Under the pieces are notes generated by a model. It worked only from the letters and a program-made list of their open reading frames with translations, did no database searches and was not told the DNA's origin. From Ostrinia nubilalis (Eukaryota; Arthropoda; Insecta; Lepidoptera; Crambidae), in contig NC_087097.1 in assembly GCF_963855985.1 (NCBI RefSeq), positions 9,147,001 to 9,211,000 on the forward strand: DNA of 64,000 nucleotides. The letters run 5' to 3'. This document shows, piece after piece, positions 35,383-46,434 of this stretch (the first letter of the stretch is position 1; the number at the start of each line of letters is the position of its first letter). The position numbers and the translations under genes are program-made.

Positions 35383-38316
35383 GCTAATCCCACCGCTAGG
35401 ATCAAACCCCGGTCAATCACCTTAGCATTTTTCAACGCTAACGGTCTTAGACAGCAGAAGGACGAGGTTACTCAGTTCCTTACCGACCACCAGGTCGACA
35501 TCTTTCTGGTTCAAGAGACCCTCCTAACACCCTCTATTCGCAATCCTAGGATAGCGAACTACAATATCATTAGACACGATAGGCCCACACGTGGCGGCGG
35601 CACGCTTATTTATTATAAGCGTTCTCTGCACTGTGCTTTAGTCGATCCCCCTTCTCTCTCTAACCTAGAAGTCTCACTCTGTCGGCTAGCCATGACTGGA
35701 CACGAGCCCATCCTCATCGGCTCGGTTTACCTCTCCCCGAACAAGACTCCCTTAAGGAGCGACTTTCAGGCCCTCTTTGCTATGAATAGTGCAGTCATTC
35801 TTGGCGGCGACTTTAATAGCAAACACACTCATTGGGGTTGCGTAACATCCACTGCCAATGGCAACATGTTAAGCGAACTCTCCGAGGAACTCATCTTTGA
35901 TATCTTAGTCCCTATGACGCCCACTCACTATCCTTACAATGTCGAGCATCGGCCCGACATTCTGGACATGGCAATTCTAAAGAATATAGGCCTCCGCCTA
36001 CACTCTATAGAAACCATGCACGCGCTCACTTCTGACCATCGCCCGGTCGTACTACAACTAGGCTCTCCTGAGTCTACACCCACTATGAAGACAATTGTGG
36101 ACTGGGACAAACTCAAGGTAAAACTTGGGAACTGTCAGAGCCCACAACTGTCCTCAATCCCCGACGATATAGTTTCGCCTCACGAAACTATTCACGCGAT
36201 CGATGCGCTCACTAGTCACATCTCGGTCGCCATCGGCGACTCGTCTAGGCAAGTGCCTGCGATGGCTAACCACCGTCTCAGGTTGCCGGACGACGCGCGA
36301 GAACTATTGAGGGCAAAGAACGCAGCCACTCGCGATTATGACGCTTATCCAACCGAGGAAAACAGAGTCCGCCTACGTTCCTTACAGCGCGCTGTCAAGG
36401 CTCGTATCGCGGAACTCCGTAACAATCAGTGGGATGATCTACTTAAAGAAATCTCGCCATCTCACCAAGCCTATTGGAAGTTGACGAGAGCCTTTAAGTC
36501 TGACACCGTAGCATCCACGCCACCGCTTTTACGTCCCGATCAAACGCTTGCGTTTGACGACGACGCCAAAGCCGAATGTCTAGCCGACAGTCTAGAAGCA
36601 CAGTGCTCCCCCAGTACCCTCCCAGTAGACTCTGCCCACCTCCGCATGGTGGACAGCGAAGTCGAACGTAGAGCCGCCCTCCATCCGACCACAACCCTAG
36701 ACCCGACCAACGTCGACGAGGTGCGAACGATAATCAAAGGTTTCCGTCCCAACAAAGCCCCCGGCCCGGACCGTATCTCTAATAGAGTCTTACGCGCCCT
36801 GCCCGCCCCCCTAGTATACCTCTTGGTTGCCATTTTCAACGCGGCCATGTCTCACTGCATCTTTCCCGACGCGTGGAAAGAGGCAGAAGTCATTGGCATC
36901 CCGAAGCCCGGTAAGAAACTGGCTGACCCCACAAGCTACAGACCCATCAGTCTCTTAAAGACCATGGGTAAGTTATACGAACGTATAATTGTCTCTCGAT
37001 TAAGAGATTATGTTTTTTCTAATAATCTCTTAATAAACGAACAGTTTGGCTTCCGCGCCTCACATTCCTGCGTACAACAGGTGCACCGCTTAACGGAGCA
37101 CATACTTAGCGGCCTCACTGCTAAGCCACCCGTAGGGACAGGAGTGCTATTCTTCGACGTAGCGAAGGCATTCGATAAAGTCTGGCACAATGGCTTGATT
37201 TACAAGCTTTACGAACTCGGTGTGCCGGACAGTCTCGTGCACATCTTACGTGACTTTTTATCGAATCGCACCTTTCGTTACCGAGTAGATGGCTCCCTCT
37301 CCTCCCCCCGCCCCATAAGAGCCGGAGTCCCCCAGGGCTCCGTGCTCTCGCCCATCCTCTTTTCATTGTACGTCAATGACATCCCCAAATATCCGAATAC
37401 GGATTTAGCCCTCTTTGCGGACGACACCGCACTCTACAAGTCCGGACGTAATCGGAATTACGTCATCTTGGCGCTCCAACGCGCAGTCACACAATTAGGC
37501 GAATGGTTCAGGAAGTGGCGTATCGAGGTAAATCCCGAAAAAAGTGCAGCAGTGTACTTTTCTAGGGCTTTGTCTGCGAAACGTCCTCCGGTTCGCACTC
37601 GTCCTAATGTCCCCACCCATCTCACCTTATTTGACCAAACTATTCCTTGGAAAAGTGAGGCCAAATACTTAGGTGTCACCCTCGACCAGAGATTAACGTT
37701 CGCTCCGCACCTCAGACGCGTCTTAAGCCGTGCAAACCACTACATCCACCGACTCTACCACCTAGTTGGAAGGAAAAGTAAATTGTCACTTAGAAATAAG
37801 TTGACAATTTACAAAACCTGCATCCGTCCAGTGTTGACTTACGCCAGTCCGGTGTTTGCTCACACTTCCTGCACAGACCTTAAGAAATTCCAGACCCTCC
37901 AAAACAAATTCTTACGCCGAGCCGCGGATGCCCCGTGGTTCGTGCGTAATACGAATCTCCATAGAGATTTCGAGATCCCATCGATTGATTACTTTATGAA
38001 AGAAGCCTCTCGCCGCTACTTTGATAAAGCGATCAACCACAAGAACCCTCTTATCGTTAGCGCCGCCACGTATACACCCCAAAAAGATGTCGCTGCCCAA
38101 TACCGACGACCTAGGCATGTCCTAGACGACCCGGACGATCCTATTACCGAATTTCTGAACACAGACATCACTGCCTTAAGCACGCCAACTACTCCACAAC
38201 ACAGTAGCTCGTTACACCGTACTCGCCGGCGAGTACGAGGCCCTGCTTTCCATTTCGGACGGTACAGACATGTACCGGGCCGGTTCTCCCCTATCCGTCC
38301 CCCGGACACGGCCTGA
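35380..38316 (+). CDS. LINE ORF2: AP-like endonuclease and reverse transcriptase, intact
   Basis: The ATG at 35380 is chosen because it overlaps the ORF1 stop (TAATG) and gives MANPTARIK before the first endonuclease motif. The protein has 978 residues and ends at TGA 38314-38316. The endonuclease (about 1-225) shows FFNANG (19-21), QET (E46), VYLSP (Y117), GGDFN-KH (D144, N146, H149) and TSDH (219-220), the APE-type catalytic set. The reverse transcriptase (about 440-740) shows NKAPGPD, SYRPISLL, QFGFR, FFDVAKAFD (Asp 593), GVPQGSVLSP and FADD (Asp 681 and 682). The C-terminal tail contains the LQNKFLRRA region typical of Jockey elements. I see no RNase H domain, as in Jockey itself. No frameshift or stop interrupts it. 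In the family this protein nicks target DNA and copies the element RNA there. Confidence 0.95.
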   Translation: MANPTARIKPRSITLAFFNANGLRQQKDEVTQFLTDHQVDIFLVQETLLTPSIRNPRIANYNIIRHDRPTRGGGTLIYYKRSLHCALVDPPSLSNLEVSLCRLAMTGHEPILIGSVYLSPNKTPLRSDFQALFAMNSAVILGGDFNSKHTHWGCVTSTANGNMLSELSEELIFDILVPMTPTHYPYNVEHRPDILDMAILKNIGLRLHSIETMHALTSDHRPVVLQLGSPESTPTMKTIVDWDKLKVKLGNCQSPQLSSIPDDIVSPHETIHAIDALTSHISVAIGDSSRQVPAMANHRLRLPDDARELLRAKNAATRDYDAYPTEENRVRLRSLQRAVKARIAELRNNQWDDLLKEISPSHQAYWKLTRAFKSDTVASTPPLLRPDQTLAFDDDAKAECLADSLEAQCSPSTLPVDSAHLRMVDSEVERRAALHPTTTLDPTNVDEVRTIIKGFRPNKAPGPDRISNRVLRALPAPLVYLLVAIFNAAMSHCIFPDAWKEAEVIGIPKPGKKLADPTSYRPISLLKTMGKLYERIIVSRLRDYVFSNNLLINEQFGFRASHSCVQQVHRLTEHILSGLTAKPPVGTGVLFFDVAKAFDKVWHNGLIYKLYELGVPDSLVHILRDFLSNRTFRYRVDGSLSSPRPIRAGVPQGSVLSPILFSLYVNDIPKYPNTDLALFADDTALYKSGRNRNYVILALQRAVTQLGEWFRKWRIEVNPEKSAAVYFSRALSAKRPPVRTRPNVPTHLTLFDQTIPWKSEAKYLGVTLDQRLTFAPHLRRVLSRANHYIHRLYHLVGRKSKLSLRNKLTIYKTCIRPVLTYASPVFAHTSCTDLKKFQTLQNKFLRRAADAPWFVRNTNLHRDFEIPSIDYFMKEASRRYFDKAINHKNPLIVSAATYTPQKDVAAQYRRPRHVLDDPDDPITEFLNTDITALSTPTTPQHSSSLHRTRRRVRGPAFHFGRYRHVPGRFSPIRPPDTA

Positions 38317-38692
38317 GCCGAGGTCCGAGCCTACCGTGGCGCCCTCAGGCCGCGTCCGTAGTCCCCTCGATCGGGCCCACTAGAGTGAGCCCGCCGTAGG
38401 CTGGACTTTGGTCCAACACCGCGGTGGGCAACCCTCTAGTTGGGTTCGCCACTGATCGGGCGCCTTATGCGCTCGATACGGCCCGATCGCGAACGTCGGT
38501 CTGCGACCGACGCGGACGAGCCTGGGCTTCGCTACGCGAAGCCCACACTCGGCCTCGTCGGCACGCGCACCGACGATCGCCAAACGGCTAGAGTACCTTC
38601 TGTACTCGCCACTCTGCCCGGTGAAGCTGGAAAAGCTCCTCAAGCTACCAGCGCGCGTCCCTTCAAAAAAAAAAAAAAAAAAAAAAAAAAAA
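38317..38692 (+). other. Structured 3' UTR and poly-A tail of the LINE
   Basis: GC-rich, non-coding on the element strand, ending in 28 A residues (38665-38692). Perfect stem-loops are visible: GATCGGGC with GCCCGATC (38454-38461 and 38481-38488); CGTCGGTC-TGC-GACCGACG (38494-38512); and TGGGCTTCG-CTACG-CGAAGCCCA (38523-38545). An imperfect one pairs GGGCCCACT with AGTGAGCCC near 38373-38395. In several LINEs the reverse transcriptase recognises a 3' UTR stem-loop, so these are candidate binding sites. The open frames here are shadows. Confidence 0.8.
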
Positions 38693-38704
38693 TAATTGGA
38701 GTGA

Positions 38705-39137
38705 CATAACGTACACTCCCAAAGTAGCCGTTAGCAGGGTGGTCCCATAATCCCATAAACTAGCCCGCACCAAGATAGAAGCTAAAAGCTAAACAACATA
38801 AAAATTAAGATAATGCTGGAATTCACGAAGAGGATAACTAAATAGAAACGCAATAAAACTTATCAAACCCACACTTTAATGTTGGTTTCATCGTAAGACC
38901 CCAGATAATATTTTTTAATCATAATAATAGTTCTGAGAATGTGGACACGTTGAATGCTTATACAATGGTGATATGGGTTTTATTAAAAACGATAGTAAAA
39001 AAGCTTTAGAGATTTCTTTTTTTTTGCTTGCTTTTTAAAAATGATATCGACTGTAAATTACTGTATCAAATACCCTAATAGGAGCCTGCATACCTATGCA
39101 GGGTCATACCTAGTCACTGCTAAGTAGGTATTGCTGC
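38705..39137. other. Non-coding stretch
   Basis: AT-rich DNA between the LINE and the piggyBac-like element; nothing recognised. Confidence 0.5.
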
Positions 39138-39599
39138 TTAACCCTTTCACGCATATGGGACACACTTGTCCCCGCATAGTTTTTACGATTTACAGTAATA
39201 CTAGTTAAGTTAAACCCTTTGTAGTTTAATATTCTTAAATTTTATTATTATCTTTTATGTTTATGCGCTATAAATAATAAAAAACGCTATTCTTTGTGTA
39301 AAAAAATACTGGCACAAAATGTGAAAAAAAATTTCGTTAGACGTCAAAATTAAAAAATATTTTAAAATTACTTAGCAGCTTTTTGCCCATTATTTTTCTT
39401 CCGATTTACATTCACTAATAAGTATAATTATCGTTTTATTACATATTTTCGATTTTCTTCGTATGCATAATGAATATTATGTAAAAATCTGTATTGGGAC
39501 ACGGGTGTCCCTATGTGCGTCAAAGGCAATTTGGTTCTTACTAAGGATATTGTTTGCCTCGTTATCATTTGTATGTTTATATTGATGTTTTATTTATAA

Positions 39600-39780
39600 C
39601 TAGCTTTCCGCCCGCGGCTTCGCCCGCGTGGAATTTTGTCTGTCACAGAAAAACTTTATCGCGCGCGTCCCTGTTTCAAAAACCGGGATAAAAACTATCC
39701 TATGTTCTTTCCCGGGACTCAAACTATCTCTATGCCAAATTTCATCAAAATCGGTTGCGAGGTTTAAGCGGGAAAGCGTA

Positions 39781-39837
<57 letters not shown>

Positions 39838-39862
39838 GTTACTTTCGCATTTATCCCAACTA
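39600..39862 (-). mobile_element. Short Helitron inside the piggyBac-like element
   Basis: Same family as 23337-23572. On the minus strand it ends with the GC hairpin and CTAG, next to T (plus-strand A at 39599). The block GGGATAAAAACTATCCTATG and the AAATTTCATCAAAATCGGTT phrase are nearly identical between the copies. The 5' end is diverged after the microsatellite, so the right boundary is approximate. Long frames on both strands are shadows. Confidence 0.8.
39780..39836. repeat. (ACAG)n microsatellite, about 14 units
   Basis: An uninterrupted CAGA/ACAG tetranucleotide run inside the Helitron. The related copy at 23337 has only about 3 units, so the run expanded after insertion or differs between source copies. 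Confidence 0.95.
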
Positions 39863-39992
39863 ATTCATACATTTTTTGTTAATCATTTGTCTTCAAATCG
39901 ACTTGAAGAAATTTTGCTCAGGAAAGACGAAATTTAGAAGTCATGATGACTGACAATAGTGACAACGAGGAAGGTTTCCTCCTTGATGAAAG

Positions 39993-40395
39993 GGTGTCTA
40001 CTGCTGGACAGAGGCTTCCCTGAGGACTTCCACAACAATTGTTCCTGTGCTGTTCGTATTAATGAATGTATATGAGCAGCACAGGAACATGAGGCCTGCA
40101 ACATTGCGTCTTCCTATCCCTGGGCGCCACTCGAGAAATTTTCTGCCCAAACGGCCATCACTTCTGCGAGCTATGTGCCCTGCCTATATCCGCGAAAGTT
40201 TGGTAATTATGCGGGCTATGTCTGTTACTTTGAGTCTCCTGCGGACTTCCTCATCACCCTTTGGGTGACTTTGAGCTTTCTAATAAGGCCCATAGTGAAG
40301 GAACACGTCTCCGTTCCGTGCGTCATCGCCGCCAAGCCAACACACATTGGTCAAAGACTTTCAGTCAAAGGTCTTGAGACACTGCGGTATTTTAG
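39993..40395 (-). pseudogene. RTE-like LINE reverse-transcriptase C-terminal fragment (minus strand)
   Basis: The minus strand from about 40395 to 39993 carries, in order, phrases of the C-terminal part of lepidopteran RTE-type ORFs. Examples are the segment ahead of MGLIRKLKVT-type residues (40260-40300, decayed here), an AHIARR-like segment (about 40160), and the EA-VQQ ending just before 39993. Stops and frame breaks are frequent. A 12-bp inverted repeat (GTTCCTGTGCTG at 40041, CAGCACAGGAAC at 40077) interrupts it, and the WTDDL portion is missing. Plus-strand frames here are shadows. The same family occurs at 50281 and about 53000. Confidence 0.7.
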
Positions 40396-41030
40396 ATAAT
40401 AAGATGTTGCGAAGCCTCTTGGATGCTGTGCCCCCAAGTAAGATTCAACGATTGTAGTCATGGCATGGCTGAGATCTTGGAAGACCTAGAATCAATGCTC
40501 TATGGCCTCAGTAGAGGCTCTCAATAAATGTGATTCAAAATAAACATGGACAAGACGAAAAAATTATGTCAAATATCCATGTTACACGCACTCCTCTGAA
40601 CGCTGGAGACTCTACACTCAAAGTTGTTCTTGAAACAAACAGTCTAGTTAGGTAGGTCTAACTTCAAGAAAGAGGTCTATGATGAGATGAGGATCAAATA
40701 TAAAAATACGTAAGAATGATGCTATCTATTTTAAATTTCTTATTATAAATATTAAAAATAAGCTTATTGATTAAATTTGATGTGTATTTGTAGTGTGATT
40801 TGTATTTATTTTGCAATAAAAGCGTCGAAGTATTTTATTTTCAATATATGAGGCAATGTTATACCTTAACGCATATAGGGACATATGTGTCCCCGACTGA
40901 AAAACACTGAAATACATAGCACTTATATTTTCTGTATTACTTTTATGTTAAATTAGACTAAAATAAATAGATATAACTAAAGAAAAAATAATTTTATGGT
41001 TTGGAATAGTTATAAGCGTGTAAGGGTTAA

Positions 41031-41580
41031 AATAATAGCATGACCAGTTAAATCATAATGTACCAACTAAAAAGTAACTGACCTATTAAAAAGTAGTTCT
41101 CTAAAGCCACATTTAGAGAAAATAAAAATTTGAAACCTCCAAAACAAACTCAACCGACCAATTTTAATAGAATCACCAATCAGGTTGATTCGTCTAAAAG
41201 GTCCTCAATCTCGGTGCCCTTCATTAAACTTATCTGGATAGATCTAAGCCTGGATCCGTGTAGCGTAATCGATTTCGGAAGAGCAGCCGCGAAGGACAAA
41301 TGCGGTCACAAATTTACATATAAATTTGGGATTATTTTAATATAAAACGCATTTGGAAAGTTTATTTGCATATATATGAGGGGCCATTACCGTTTGTGTC
41401 GGTTAATATAGCAGTTCAGTGGTTACCGACTCAGGGGCCGTGATGTAGGCTTGTAATGATGGTAAACAAACATAGGAAAGTAAGTGTATAATGGTAGTTA
41501 ATGCAGTAGCATCGGTTGTGCTGCGCAAGCACAATGACATATCACTTGTTGTAATCTATGATGTTTTTAATTACATATTT
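41031..41580. other. Non-coding stretch
   Basis: A 71-codon frame at 41130-41345 shows no domain. Nothing else is recognised. Confidence 0.5.
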
Positions 41581-41584
41581 ATCT

Positions 41585-41765
41585 TCTAAATATGTATATA
41601 ACTCAAAGGTGACTGACTGACTGACTGACTGACTGACATAGTGATCTATCAACCACACTGGACGGATCGAGCTGAAATTTGGCATGCAGGTAGATGTTAT
41701 GACGTAGGCATCCGCTAAGTCAGGATTTTACGAAACTCCGCCCTTAGGGAGGTAAAACTGGAATC
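41585..41765 (+). mobile_element. Dispersed repeat fragment with (GACT)n, probably Helitron-derived
   Basis: TATATAACTCAAAGGTGACT begins a (GACT)7 run (41611-41637). It is followed by CATAGTGATCTATCAAC, CACTGGACGGATCGAGCTGA, AATTTGGCATGCAGGTAGAT, TGACGTAGGCATCCGCTAAG and a CCCTTAGGGAGGTAAAA block. This ordered text is a familiar lepidopteran repeat. The 3' end is missing, so the class assignment is tentative. Confidence 0.6.
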
Positions 41766-43802
41766 CCAGCGTACGAAAAAGTAAAATTAAGACTGAAGTA
41801 ACTACTTGAAAAATGATTCTTTGCAAATTCTTTGTTTAGGCTACTGTGTAAAAGACGGCTGATGGGCGTGCGGCAGAAATTAAAATCTTGATCAAGATCA
41901 AAAAACTTCATCAATCAAGATCTAAAAAATGTTAAAAAATAGAATAGACAAATTATAAAAAGGTTGGTCCGCCTATCGGTTCCCTAACAACTATATTAAA
42001 ATTATTTGTAAGTTATAAGCAGAATAATTATTATTTTTCATTATCGATAGACCACTTAAATTGTGCCCTTTTTACTTTGAATTTCTTCTGACAACTTTTA
42101 TGTGATGCATAATAAACAATACAAGTAGGTATGTTCTTTCTTTAATTGCTTAATTGTACTTTTCACTCCGAAATCTCCAACTTCTGCAAGGTTCTACTTA
42201 AATCTTAAACATAAACTAACTGTGCATCTTTTTCGCTGTACATTATGTTACTGTATCTCTTTCTGTTGTGTTAGTAAATGTGTGCACTTAATGAAATTAA
42301 GCAATTTGTCAAGTGCACTGCACCCTACTTGCCCAAGGTGGGGCGTCGTTTACGTCGGTCATTAAAACGATTTTCATGATGGAATTGAATTATGGACTTT
42401 ATTGGTTATGTTGACCATAAATTGACAAGCAACTGTTTGTCCTTAGCAGAAATGGTGGACCAAATTAATTAAGTAATGGTGACAAATAATATCAAACAAA
42501 TTAATCTCTAAAACTCGTAAAGACAGACATGGGAAGTAGGGAAATAGCTGAGGACATTAGCTAAGATGAATGCAACGAGAAAAATTCAAAGTTAAATATC
42601 CATAAAATTTATGTGCGGAAGTTCACTATGCCAAGGAAATACACGCCATTAAGGATTATAATGCTTCGTATTCTTATTACACTGAGTTATGAACGCGCCT
42701 TAATGCATCCTGAATAATGAGACAAGCTCATGCGACATCAAAAGCTACTGAAATATCGGTTTGACGTTAATTGCTTGGGTTTAATCCTGTGCAGTATTAA
42801 ATCAGTCGTTTGCTAACCCTGATCCGAGGTTGATATTTGTTCTTGTTGTCCTAATAGCTCGTAAATATTTCAGCACCACCCAGACACATGTGCGCCAAGA
42901 CAGATGGTTCGGTATAAAATATACGAACGCCGTCAGCGTCACTGTGGACGCGACCATTCGTTACGAGGACTGAAATAACAATGCCGAGTTTTAAAATGGC
43001 GGATGTATGTGTATGGACATCCATCAGTTTTGGCCAGTTGACGGAAGGCAGCTGTGTCTACATCTACTTTAACTGTCTTTGACGCGCTCTTAAAGTACTT
43101 ATCGTAATAAATGATAATATATATAGTGAAGGAAGTTATCCGGATTTGTACTAATTGTTATCATTAATATCTTTCGTGTCTCTAGTCTAGTATATTCTCT
43201 CTTGTCACTTAAATCTTAACAGTAGTTGGAATAGTGTTACATGTTACACACATGGTTACATTTTAGAAAAGTAGAAGCTCAAAAAACAACAAAATAAGTT
43301 GACTGATTCGAACTAAAAGTAATTAGTGATACCATTGATAACAAACCATACCAATTACCTACACAGAAAAGAAAAGCTTTCATGTATGAATCGTCCACGT
43401 AAAAACAGAAATAAAATAGCAAAAAGTATACTCTTTCAACACAACTACCTAATACTGTATCAAAAAATGAGACGTACACAATATGAAAGAGCCCCAATAT
43501 ATTTCCGTGCCATTCCCAAGTGGGTATAACCGCTCAACAGATTTCATGGAGTTGCTGGCTCAAGTCACATGTTATGCTACGTTACACACACTGTCACATA
43601 GGATTCTACGTGCAATATCGTACCATGAAAAATTGACGCGAATCAACAAATAAGCAAAAACAACTGACAGTGGTGCATGGTTTGAAGGTGAATTCTGATC
43701 CTTGAAATGCCTTTTGATTGTAGTGCAATTTCAGTTCGTTGTTTAGTTACGTTTCATTTGTTTTGTTCATTAACATAATGGTTTGAGCTTCATTATACCC
43801 TA
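41766..43802. other. Non-coding stretch
   Basis: No gene or repeat identified in about 2 kb. Open frames are short and overlap on both strands near 43279-43529. Confidence 0.5.
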
Positions 43803-43922
43803 AGGCTGGGTTGCACCACCTAACTTTGACTGTAACTTTGACGATAACCGGTGTTTTTTGTATGGAGTTTGACAGATTTTTGACGTTTGTCAAAGTTAAA
43901 GTAAGATGATGCAACCAAGCCT
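43803..43922 (-). mobile_element. TA-flanked MITE, copy 4 of 5
   Basis: AGGCTGGGTTGCACCACC to GATGCAACCAAGCCT, with TA on both sides. Same orientation as copy 3, and otherwise the same interior as 9301-9420. Confidence 0.85.
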
Positions 43923-46164
43923 TAGTAAAGCAATTAAGACTTATGTACGAAATAAATGCGAGCTAATTTTGTTTCAAAGCATCGAAAAAGCTGATATGCT
44001 CAAAAGTAATACTAAAACATGGTTCGTAATTAGAGAACAATGAAAACAAGTTTGTTAATATAATAGCTCCCACGTAGTCAACAAAGGGAATGTAAATCTT
44101 GATTTAAATCAGACATCTTCTATTAAATAAGATCGTTTACATCATTCATTATTCAACATTAAAGCAACTAGGGCTCACTAGAAAGGGTTCCATTTATTCC
44201 AAATTAGCCCAATTAAGTAAAGGTTACTGTGCATTTTATACGGGCTCTTTGACTGCAATTAACGGACATGAGAGCCTTTGATAAAAGAAGAATAAAACCT
44301 CCTTTTATTGTAGAAGTTTGTAAAGTTTTTAGTTTTATGTTTCAGCTTATCTGTAACCTACTTTCGTTATTCCTTTGTTTCATATTTGATAAAAAGAATT
44401 CTGTTTTTGAATTTGAATTTGGATAGTGGCATAATAATATTTTCTCAACAAAAGAAAAGAGAGTTGCAATACTGCCGTGCATAGAGGTAATTTGGCATTT
44501 TCTTGTCTAATGTGTGCAGAAATAATGCTGAATAAATACGAGAATCTCAAAATATCATACCAATGTGAAACAAACTAATGATGTCATTATCATGCTAAAG
44601 ACTGTGGTGTATGTGTTACAGTGGTTCTAAAAACATCTACTAAAATCCTAAAGGCCTACAAAACCAAGGCACATACCCCAGATATAATTATTATAAAACA
44701 GCCAGAGCCGGCCGAATCACGTCTCGAAGCGAGACTATGAGAAAAGTTGCATTGGTTCGGGATTTATTTGTCAACTTCGTTCCGATAAAACTTTGTTTGA
44801 CATTTGGTTCTGAGGTCATGCCCGGAGATAAGTTCCGGGCCTCTTTTAGCGGAGATTAATTCTGTGGTAATAATGGCTCGGTTTCTTTATCACCTGGGCG
44901 GTATTACACTATTATCTATACTATAGAATATAGAGTCTACATACATTGGTAAAGAAATTTTCGGACATGAAGTACGCTGTGGTGCTAAGAACCATGTTGG
45001 TCTCAAAGGGCATCATTAAGCTTTACGCTCTGTGATGGTAAGTACGATATTGGCTTTAAAGTGGAATTTCGTTGTTATACTCGTAGTTTAGGTAATTACA
45101 GGTGATCGATACTTCCAAACAATATTGTGCACTTTGCCTTTGATGTAAAGTTAAGACTGAAATAACTTTAGCAATTACAAGATTATTTATTATACCCAAA
45201 TACTGAATTCGTTGTTCACAAAGTCGTTCAAGCTTAAACTTATCACCAAAGAACGCCTACAAACAATTTCTTTGCTACGCTTTGCTTAAATCAAAATTTT
45301 CAAACTTGTCTAATCAGGGAGAACTGAAAGTTTGTAGACAAAATTAAAACGGGAATTAGCGAAAAAAATATCGTCAGACCACCCGAAAGTTGAGCTATAT
45401 TTCACAGTCGGTTAACAATCTATTTACAAGCGAGATCAGGGGACTTGTCAGCCCAGAGGAATCTCAAAGGAATGCTATAAAGGTTCGGAAGTTGACAAAT
45501 AACCCGCGTTATTTTTGTACCTACTAATTAGACGTAAGGCGTGGGCGACGTCACTGTACAGCTGGATAAGGCATAGTGTTGTAAAAGACTTGAATTCAAA
45601 TTTAAATTAATTTATTTGTGACAAGTCATGTTACAGCATAAATTTAAAAAATATCCAGCCGCGATCAGCCTTGTTTTTTACAGTAATAAATTTGAGCTTT
45701 GAGTCAATTTAGTTCTCAAACTTGGGTCCTATAAGTCTTTTCAGTCCTTTTTTAAAGTATTTACAATAAACTCCTTCTAGTTGATTATCATTATATTTAA
45801 TAACATTTAAAATAATAATAATTTGACATCGAGCGGTGATCTAACCGTGTGGTAACTCTTTTGACTTGATTTCAACAAAGAACTCTGAAGATTCGGTCCA
45901 GCTTAGTTCTTTTAAAATTACTCTGTCACTGGTTCCCGAAGTCTCAAAGACTTGCTGGACTCGGACTAAAGTCTTTAAACATAACTCACTAATAAGGTTT
46001 GACATCTACTGCAGCGCTTTATGGAACAAACAAGCTATCAGATTGTCGGCATTCTATTTTTTATGTCGACTTATCTCTTTCCTTACGACTTGCGTAAAAA
46101 CAAATGGGTAATTTGAATGTTGCTAAGTAAACCGACGTGTGATTTGTATCTTTCTTACACGTTA
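43923..46164. other. Non-coding stretch with one GC-richer patch
   Basis: About 44800-44910 stands out from AT-rich surroundings. It contains the palindrome CCCGGA-GATAAGT-TCCGGG and unique-looking sequence up to CACCTGGGCGGTATTACAC. It has no coding frame and no repeat resemblance, so it might be a conserved non-coding element. An 81-codon frame at 45866-46111 has no recognisable domain. Confidence 0.4.
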
Positions 46165-46165
46165 T

Positions 46166-46434
46166 AAGCTGGTTGTTCACTAGTGTAAAGTAAACTAGTG
46201 GAAGTGAAGAGACCAATCAAAAACTTTTTTTTTCAAGTAAAATAAATTGCCAAGAAATAAATGCGGAGATTCCACATTGTTAAAAAAACTATCTAAGAAA
46301 GATGTAAAATGACCTTTTAATTTCTCTGCATATGTATAAATTATATTATACTTTTTATGTTAATCTTACAATTAAATTATTGAAAAAAAAAGTTGTATCG
46401 GTACATTTTTTTTATCTAGTGTACACTCAGCCTT
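46166..46434. mobile_element. Possible MITE with imperfect ~20-bp TIRs
   Basis: AAGCTGGTTGTTCACTAGTG at the left resembles the complement of the right end (CTAGTGTACACTCAGCCTT). The interior is AT-rich. It resembles other short MITEs here but has no second copy in the window and no clear target duplication. Confidence 0.45.

Larger units (their letters stand above)
34112..38704 (+). mobile_element. Jockey-like non-LTR retrotransposon, 5'-truncated, with target-site duplication
   Basis: TAATTGGAGTGA occurs at 34112-34123 and again at 38693-38704, directly after 28 A residues. Element DNA therefore spans 34124-38692 (4.57 kb). Base composition switches from AT-rich to GC-rich at exactly this point. 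The element holds a truncated ORF1 (gag-like), a full-length ORF2 (endonuclease plus reverse transcriptase), and a ~350-bp structured 3' UTR with a poly-A tail. The 5' UTR and the start of ORF1 are missing, the usual result of incomplete target-primed reverse transcription. The intact duplication, uninterrupted ORF2 and clean A-tail indicate a recent insertion. The Jockey clade is inferred from the ORF1/ORF2 architecture and RT motifs. Confidence 0.95.
39138..41030. mobile_element. piggyBac-like composite flanked by TTAA
   Basis: TTAA at 39138-39141 is followed by CCCTTTCACGCATATGGGAC. At the other end GCGTGTAAGGG is followed by TTAA (41027-41030). TTAA targets with CCCTTT/AAGGG-type ends are the piggyBac signature. 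An end-like module (ACGCATAT-GGGACA-TGTCCC) appears three times: 39150-39171, inverted at 39496-39526, and direct at 40868-40894. So it may be one element with internal repeats, or remnants of two. A short frame from 39942 begins MMTDNSDNEEGFLLDE, like the acidic N-terminus of piggyBac transposases, but it is cut off by an RTE fragment. A Helitron is also inserted. There is no functional transposase. Confidence 0.6.
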
